Source: Cryobacterium soli (GTDB lineage Bacteria > Actinomycetota > Actinomycetes > Actinomycetales > Microbacteriaceae). Taken from it: DNA of 64,000 nucleotides. The stretch's first letter is position 1; the number at the start of each line of letters is the position of its first letter. This document shows, in pieces, positions 60,741 to 64,000 of this stretch. Made by a program: the position numbers and the translations under genes. The stretch lies in assembly GCF_003611035.1 (NCBI RefSeq), contig NZ_CP030033.1, forward strand, positions 2,666,001 through 2,730,000, written 5' to 3'. The notes beneath the pieces are model-generated. The model was not told where the DNA came from and ran no database searches. It saw only the letters and a program-made list of their open reading frames with translations.

Positions 60741-61922
60741 TTATTCGGATGCGTCCGCGACGGTGGTGTGCACGATGATCTCCGAGTGCAGCGTACGGTG
60801 CACGGGGCACTTGTCGGCGATCTCCGCCAGCCGCTGACGCTGATCCTCATCGAGGTCTCCCTCGAACCGGAGCACCCTCTCGATGTGGTCGATCTGGCCG
60901 ACCACGGTCTCGCAGTCGGCGCAGTCCTTGGCGTGGATCCGGTTGTGCCGGAGGGTCACGGTCACCTTCTCCAGCGGCCACTTCTTGCGCTCCGCGTACA
61001 TGCGCACGGTCATCGAGGTGCAGGCGCCGAGGCCGGCCAGGACCAGATCGTAGGGGGACGGCCCGGTGTCGGTGCCGATGGGCCGGGGTTCGTCGGCGGT
61101 GAGCCGGTGCGGACCCACGGTGATCTGCTGGGCGTAGCCGCCCGATCCGCTCTCGGTCACCACGACGAGGCCCTCGGCCGGGTCGTCCGTGCTCGAGTCC
61201 GCTGTCGTGTCTGTCGTGGAGAGCGGTGACGCATCCGCGGCGGGCGCATCCGCCAGCAGAGTGGCCAGTTCGGCCAGCCGGGTGACGGTGTAGTCGGGGG
61301 CCGTGAAGTAGCTCGGGTAGGTGTCGCCGCCGCGGTTCAGCCAGGCGGTGGCCAGGCCGGCCTCGGCGGCCCCGTGGATATCCCAGGGGTGCACTGCCAC
61401 GAGCAGCAGCTCGGCCGGCCGCACACCGCAGGCCTCGGACGCGTAGTCGTACGCAGCCCGCGTCGGCTTCCACACCCCGGCCTCCTCGACGCTGAGCAGC
61501 GCCTCGAAGTGGCCGTCGAGTTCGGCCGCGGCCAACAGAGACCGGGCCACCTCGGCGGACCCGTTGGACAGCGTGACCAGGCGTACCCCCGTGCCCGTCA
61601 AGGCGCGCACCCCCTCAGGCACATCGGAGTGCAGCTTGAGCAGGCCGAACCCCGCCATGATGTGCTCCACGGCCTCGTCGGGCTCGCGCATGAGAGGCGC
61701 ATCGCGCAGCACCTGACGCAGCAACTCGGACCCGATCACCGAGAACGGCGCCGTGCCGCCGGCCGCGGCGAGGGCGAAACCGTCCCGCAGCAGCGCCGCG
61801 AACCACGCCGACGCGAGGTGGGCGGGCGCGCCGACCTGCACGAACCGGGCCTTCATGGCCGACATGTCCGAGAGCGTTTCGTTGACATCGAAGACGATCA
61901 CGGCCGGGGTGGTGCGGGTCAT
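60741..61922 (-). CDS. HAD (type II haloacid dehalogenase-like)-OsmC fusion protein
   Basis: 393 aa. Residues 1-225 form a HAD hydrolase: FDVNETLSD (nucleophile Asp, motif I), [10 protein letters not shown] (II), [11 protein letters not shown] (III) and [15 protein letters not shown] (IV region). An acidic Ser/Thr linker (about 230-247) leads to an OsmC domain: [32 protein letters not shown] and the second catalytic Cys in DKCPVHRTL. Dehalogenase/phosphatase-like and peroxide-reducing activities would be joined in one chain. No stop or frameshift separates them. Confidence 0.88.
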   Translation of the reverse strand: MTRTTPAVIVFDVNETLSDMSAMKARFVQVGAPAHLASAWFAALLRDGFALAAAGGTAPFSVIGSELLRQVLRDAPLMREPDEAVEHIMAGFGLLKLHSDVPEGVRALTGTGVRLVTLSNGSAEVARSLLAAAELDGHFEALLSVEEAGVWKPTRAAYDYASEACGVRPAELLLVAVHPWDIHGAAEAGLATAWLNRGGDTYPSYFTAPDYTVTRLAELATLLADAPAADASPLSTTDTTADSSTDDPAEGLVVVTESGSGGYAQQITVGPHRLTADEPRPIGTDTGPSPYDLVLAGLGACTSMTVRMYAERKKWPLEKVTVTLRHNRIHAKDCADCETVVGQIDHIERVLRFEGDLDEDQRQRLAEIADKCPVHRTLHSEIIVHTTVADASE

Positions 61923-62177
61923 GGGATCGGTTCCTTTCCGTTCAGCCGGTGGTGCGGGGCACGCGGTGCAGAATGCCGAGGGACACGTCGGCCAGGGTGA
62001 GTTGTGCGGCCAGCATCTGCCCCTTCCATCCTTGCCGCTCCTGTGGTGGAAGAGGCGTCTATCGAACCCTCAATATCCGTGGATTTGAGACACGCCGAGG
62101 CCTCTGAGATGCACACATGTGCAGCGGAATCCGCGGCCGGATCGTGCGGCGTGTTTCCGGCCATCCCGGCAACCCGA

Positions 62178-62193
62178 CCACTACATGTAGCGG
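62178..62193. promoter_or_regulatory. NrdR box 1 (predicted)
   Basis: CCACTACATGTAGCGG matches the palindromic NrdR consensus ACACTATATATAGTGT at 11 of 16 positions, including the ACTA/TAG core. Confidence 0.6.
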
Positions 62194-62209
62194 CGCTAGG
62201 GACCAAAGG

Positions 62210-62225
62210 CACCCAAATATAGTGA
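62210..62225. promoter_or_regulatory. NrdR box 2 (predicted)
   Basis: The right half TATAGTGA matches the consensus at 7 of 8 positions; the left half is degenerate. It is centred 32 bp from box 1, about three helical turns, the usual spacing for paired NrdR sites. Confidence 0.55.
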
Positions 62226-62257
62226 TTTTCGGGCGTCCCCGTCCCTATGCTGAGAGC

Positions 62258-64000
62258 GTGAATTCACCCATCAGCGCCCCGGCCCAGACCAACGCCACCC
62301 GCGACGACGCCGTCGCCCACACGCTCGCGGCGCCGGTGCTGAACGCTATCCAGGTCGTCAAACGTGACGGCCGCCGGGTGCCCTTCGACAACACCAAGGT
62401 GTACGAGGCCCTGGTCAAGGCGGCCGTGGAGATCCACCGCGAAATGACCCCACTGGTGCACCGGGCGATCGTCGACATCGTCGCCGCGGTCGACCGCGAG
62501 ATCGCCGGCCGGTTCAGCACCGACATCAAGATCTACGAGGTGCAGAACATCGTGGAGCACGCGCTGCTCGAGAGCCACGAGTACGACCTGGCCGAGAAGT
62601 ACATCGGCTACCGCACCCAGCGTGACTTCGCCCGCAGCAAGTCCACCGACATCAACCACTCGATCATCAACCTGCTCAGCAAAGACTCGAGCGTGGTCAA
62701 CGAGAACGCCAACAAAGACAGCGACGTCTTCAACACCCAGCGTGACCTCACCGCCGGGGCTGTCGGCAAGGCCATCGGCCACAAGATGCTGCCGCCGCAC
62801 GTCTCGAACGCGCACCAGAAGGGTGACATCCACTTTCACGACCTGGATTACAGCCCCTACGCGCCCATGACCAACTGCTGCCTGATCGACTTCACGGGCA
62901 TGCTCAGCCGGGGTTTCCGCATCGGCAACGCAGACGTGGAGCCGCCCCGCTCCATCCAGACCGCCACCGCACAGATCTCTCAGATCATCGCCAACGTGGC
63001 GTCGAGCCAGTACGGCGGATGCTCCGCCAACCGCACCGACGAACTCCTCGCCCCCTACGCCCGCGCCAACTTCGCCAAGCACCTCGCCGACGCCGAAAGG
63101 TGGATCGCCGACGAGTCCCAGCACACCGCCTACGCCCAGGAGAAGACCCGCAAGGACATCTACGACGCGATGCAGAGTCTCGAGTATGAGATCAACACGC
63201 TGTTCACCTCCAACGGGCAGACCCCGTTCGTGTCGCTCGGCTTCGGCCTGGGCACCGACTGGTTCGAGCGGGAGATCCAGCGGGCTATCCTGCAGATTCG
63301 CATCGACGGCCTCGGCAGCGAGAAGCGCACCGCCATCTTCCCCAAGCTGATTTTCACGCTCAAGCGTGACCTCAACCTCGCCGAGGGCGACCCGAACTAC
63401 GACATCAAGCAGCTCGCCCTGGAGTGCTCCACCAAGCGCATGTACCCGGATGTGCTCAGCTACGACAAGCTCATCGACATCACCGGCAGCTTCAAGGTCC
63501 CGATGGGCTGCCGCTCCTTCCTGCAGGGCTGGACCGACGCGGACGGCAACGACGTCTCCGAGGGCCGGATGAACCTGGGCGTGGTGACGGTGAACCTGCC
63601 CCGCATCGCACTGGAGGCCGCCGGCGACCAGGCCAAGTTCTGGAGCATCCTCGAGGAGCGCCTAGCCATCACCCGTGACGCGCTGGTCTACCGCATCGAA
63701 CGGTGCAAGCAGGCGACCCCTGCGAACGCCCCGATCCTCTACGTGTATGGCGCGTTCGGTCAGCAGTTGGCGCGCACCGACTCGGTCGACACCCTCTTCA
63801 AGGACGGCCGCTCAACGGTCTCGCTGGGTTACATCGGCCTGTATGAGGTGGCCGCGGCCTTCTTCGGCGGCGCCTGGGAGGGCGACGCCGAGGCGAAGGC
63901 GTTCACGCTCGACATCCTCAAGTCCCTCGACGCGCAGACCAAGGCCTGGACCGCCGAGTACGGCTACCAGTTCAGCGTCTATTCGACCCCGAGCGAGAGC
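62258..64000 (+). CDS. nrdD: Anaerobic ribonucleoside-triphosphate reductase, class III (partial, C-terminus outside window)
   Basis: 581 codons visible from the GTG at 62258. An ATP-cone allosteric domain (IQVVKRDGRRVPFDNTKVYEAL, about 28-120) precedes the glycyl-radical catalytic domain: KGDIHFHDLDYSPYAPMTNCCLIDF, ASSQYGGCSANRTDELLAPY and FTSNGQTPFVSLGFGLGTDWFER. The C-terminal zinc site and glycyl radical loop lie beyond the window. It reduces NTPs to dNTPs without oxygen and needs the activase NrdG, expected downstream. Predicted NrdR boxes lie just upstream. Confidence 0.95.
   Translation, partial: MNSPISAPAQTNATRDDAVAHTLAAPVLNAIQVVKRDGRRVPFDNTKVYEALVKAAVEIHREMTPLVHRAIVDIVAAVDREIAGRFSTDIKIYEVQNIVEHALLESHEYDLAEKYIGYRTQRDFARSKSTDINHSIINLLSKDSSVVNENANKDSDVFNTQRDLTAGAVGKAIGHKMLPPHVSNAHQKGDIHFHDLDYSPYAPMTNCCLIDFTGMLSRGFRIGNADVEPPRSIQTATAQISQIIANVASSQYGGCSANRTDELLAPYARANFAKHLADAERWIADESQHTAYAQEKTRKDIYDAMQSLEYEINTLFTSNGQTPFVSLGFGLGTDWFEREIQRAILQIRIDGLGSEKRTAIFPKLIFTLKRDLNLAEGDPNYDIKQLALECSTKRMYPDVLSYDKLIDITGSFKVPMGCRSFLQGWTDADGNDVSEGRMNLGVVTVNLPRIALEAAGDQAKFWSILEERLAITRDALVYRIERCKQATPANAPILYVYGAFGQQLARTDSVDTLFKDGRSTVSLGYIGLYEVAAAFFGGAWEGDAEAKAFTLDILKSLDAQTKAWTAEYGYQFSVYSTPSES

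Larger units (their letters stand above)
61923..62257. promoter_or_regulatory. nrdD upstream region
   Basis: 335 bp without a gene, noticeably AT-richer towards 62200-62230. It carries two NrdR-box-like sites. I see no cobalamin riboswitch or FNR-type box. Confidence 0.6.

Noticed and set aside
61923..62257. Cobalamin riboswitch or FNR site upstream of nrdD
   Set aside because: No conserved B12-box or TTGAT-N4-ATCAA-like site is visible; NrdR-type sites explain the region better.

Overview
The window is GC-rich chromosomal DNA from an actinobacterium. It is most likely a member of the Microbacteriaceae (Cryobacterium/Leifsonia-like): actinobacterial families such as Eis, GPP34, DUF6328, PadR plus permease-prefix proteins, LAxTG wall anchoring and a dUMP-forming dCTP deaminase are present, and GGATGC/GCATCC hexamers recur strikingly often. 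I see no rRNA, CRISPR array, phage gene, insertion sequence, integrase or replication origin. Genes are dense and many neighbours share 1-4 bp start/stop overlaps, so operon assignments are good. Names come from reading protein motifs, without database searches.

Region 1 (1-17.8 kb): a partial nitroreductase, a zinc alcohol dehydrogenase, an Eis-like acetyltransferase, and a four-gene exporter operon (Cys-repeat lipoprotein, adaptor with a peptidoglycan-binding domain, ABC ATPase, MacB/FtsX permease). Then come a secreted beta-rich protein overlapping a LuxR-type regulator tail to tail, a 5'-3' exonuclease, a large LAxTG wall-anchored phytase-like protein, a PadR regulator with its membrane partner, a rifampin ADP-ribosyltransferase (arr) and a NatAB-like ABC exporter.

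Region 2 (17.8-36 kb): an aminotransferase, a DUF6328 membrane protein, a thioredoxin-like and a GPP34 protein. A FecBCD-type metal-complex importer with a methyltransferase follows, headed by a Zur/Fur-type 7-1-7 operator. Next is an overlapping operon of MBL-fold hydrolase, carbohydrate or glycerol-phosphate type ABC importer and HAD hydrolase, headed by a LysR gene and a perfect dyad. An SDR and a divergent MFS/LysR pair close the region.

Region 3 (36-46.7 kb): a GlsB-type membrane protein, two tandem paralogous MarR regulators with shared repeat sequences, a DrrAB-like exporter, a large AfsR-like ATPase regulator, a flavin reductase, and a VanR/VanS-like two-component system followed by a VanY-like carboxypeptidase.

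Region 4 (46.7-58 kb) looks like an accessory catabolic island. A seven-to-nine-gene minus-strand block (Dpp-type importer, cupin, polysaccharide-deacetylase-fold hydrolase, CGACG protein, asparaginase family enzyme) faces an SDR-LacI pair. Two near-identical LacI-type operators sit in the shared promoter region. The block lies between the 3' end of the vanY-like gene and a 31/33-bp copy of that same 3' end, as expected of a past insertion. My best hypothesis is uptake and hydrolysis of an amide or cyclic imide.

Region 5 (58-64 kb) returns to core genes: a phosphotransferase, tRNA-Gly(CCC), dcd, a HAD-OsmC fusion, and nrdD (anaerobic ribonucleotide reductase, cut by the window edge) preceded by two NrdR-box-like sites 32 bp apart.
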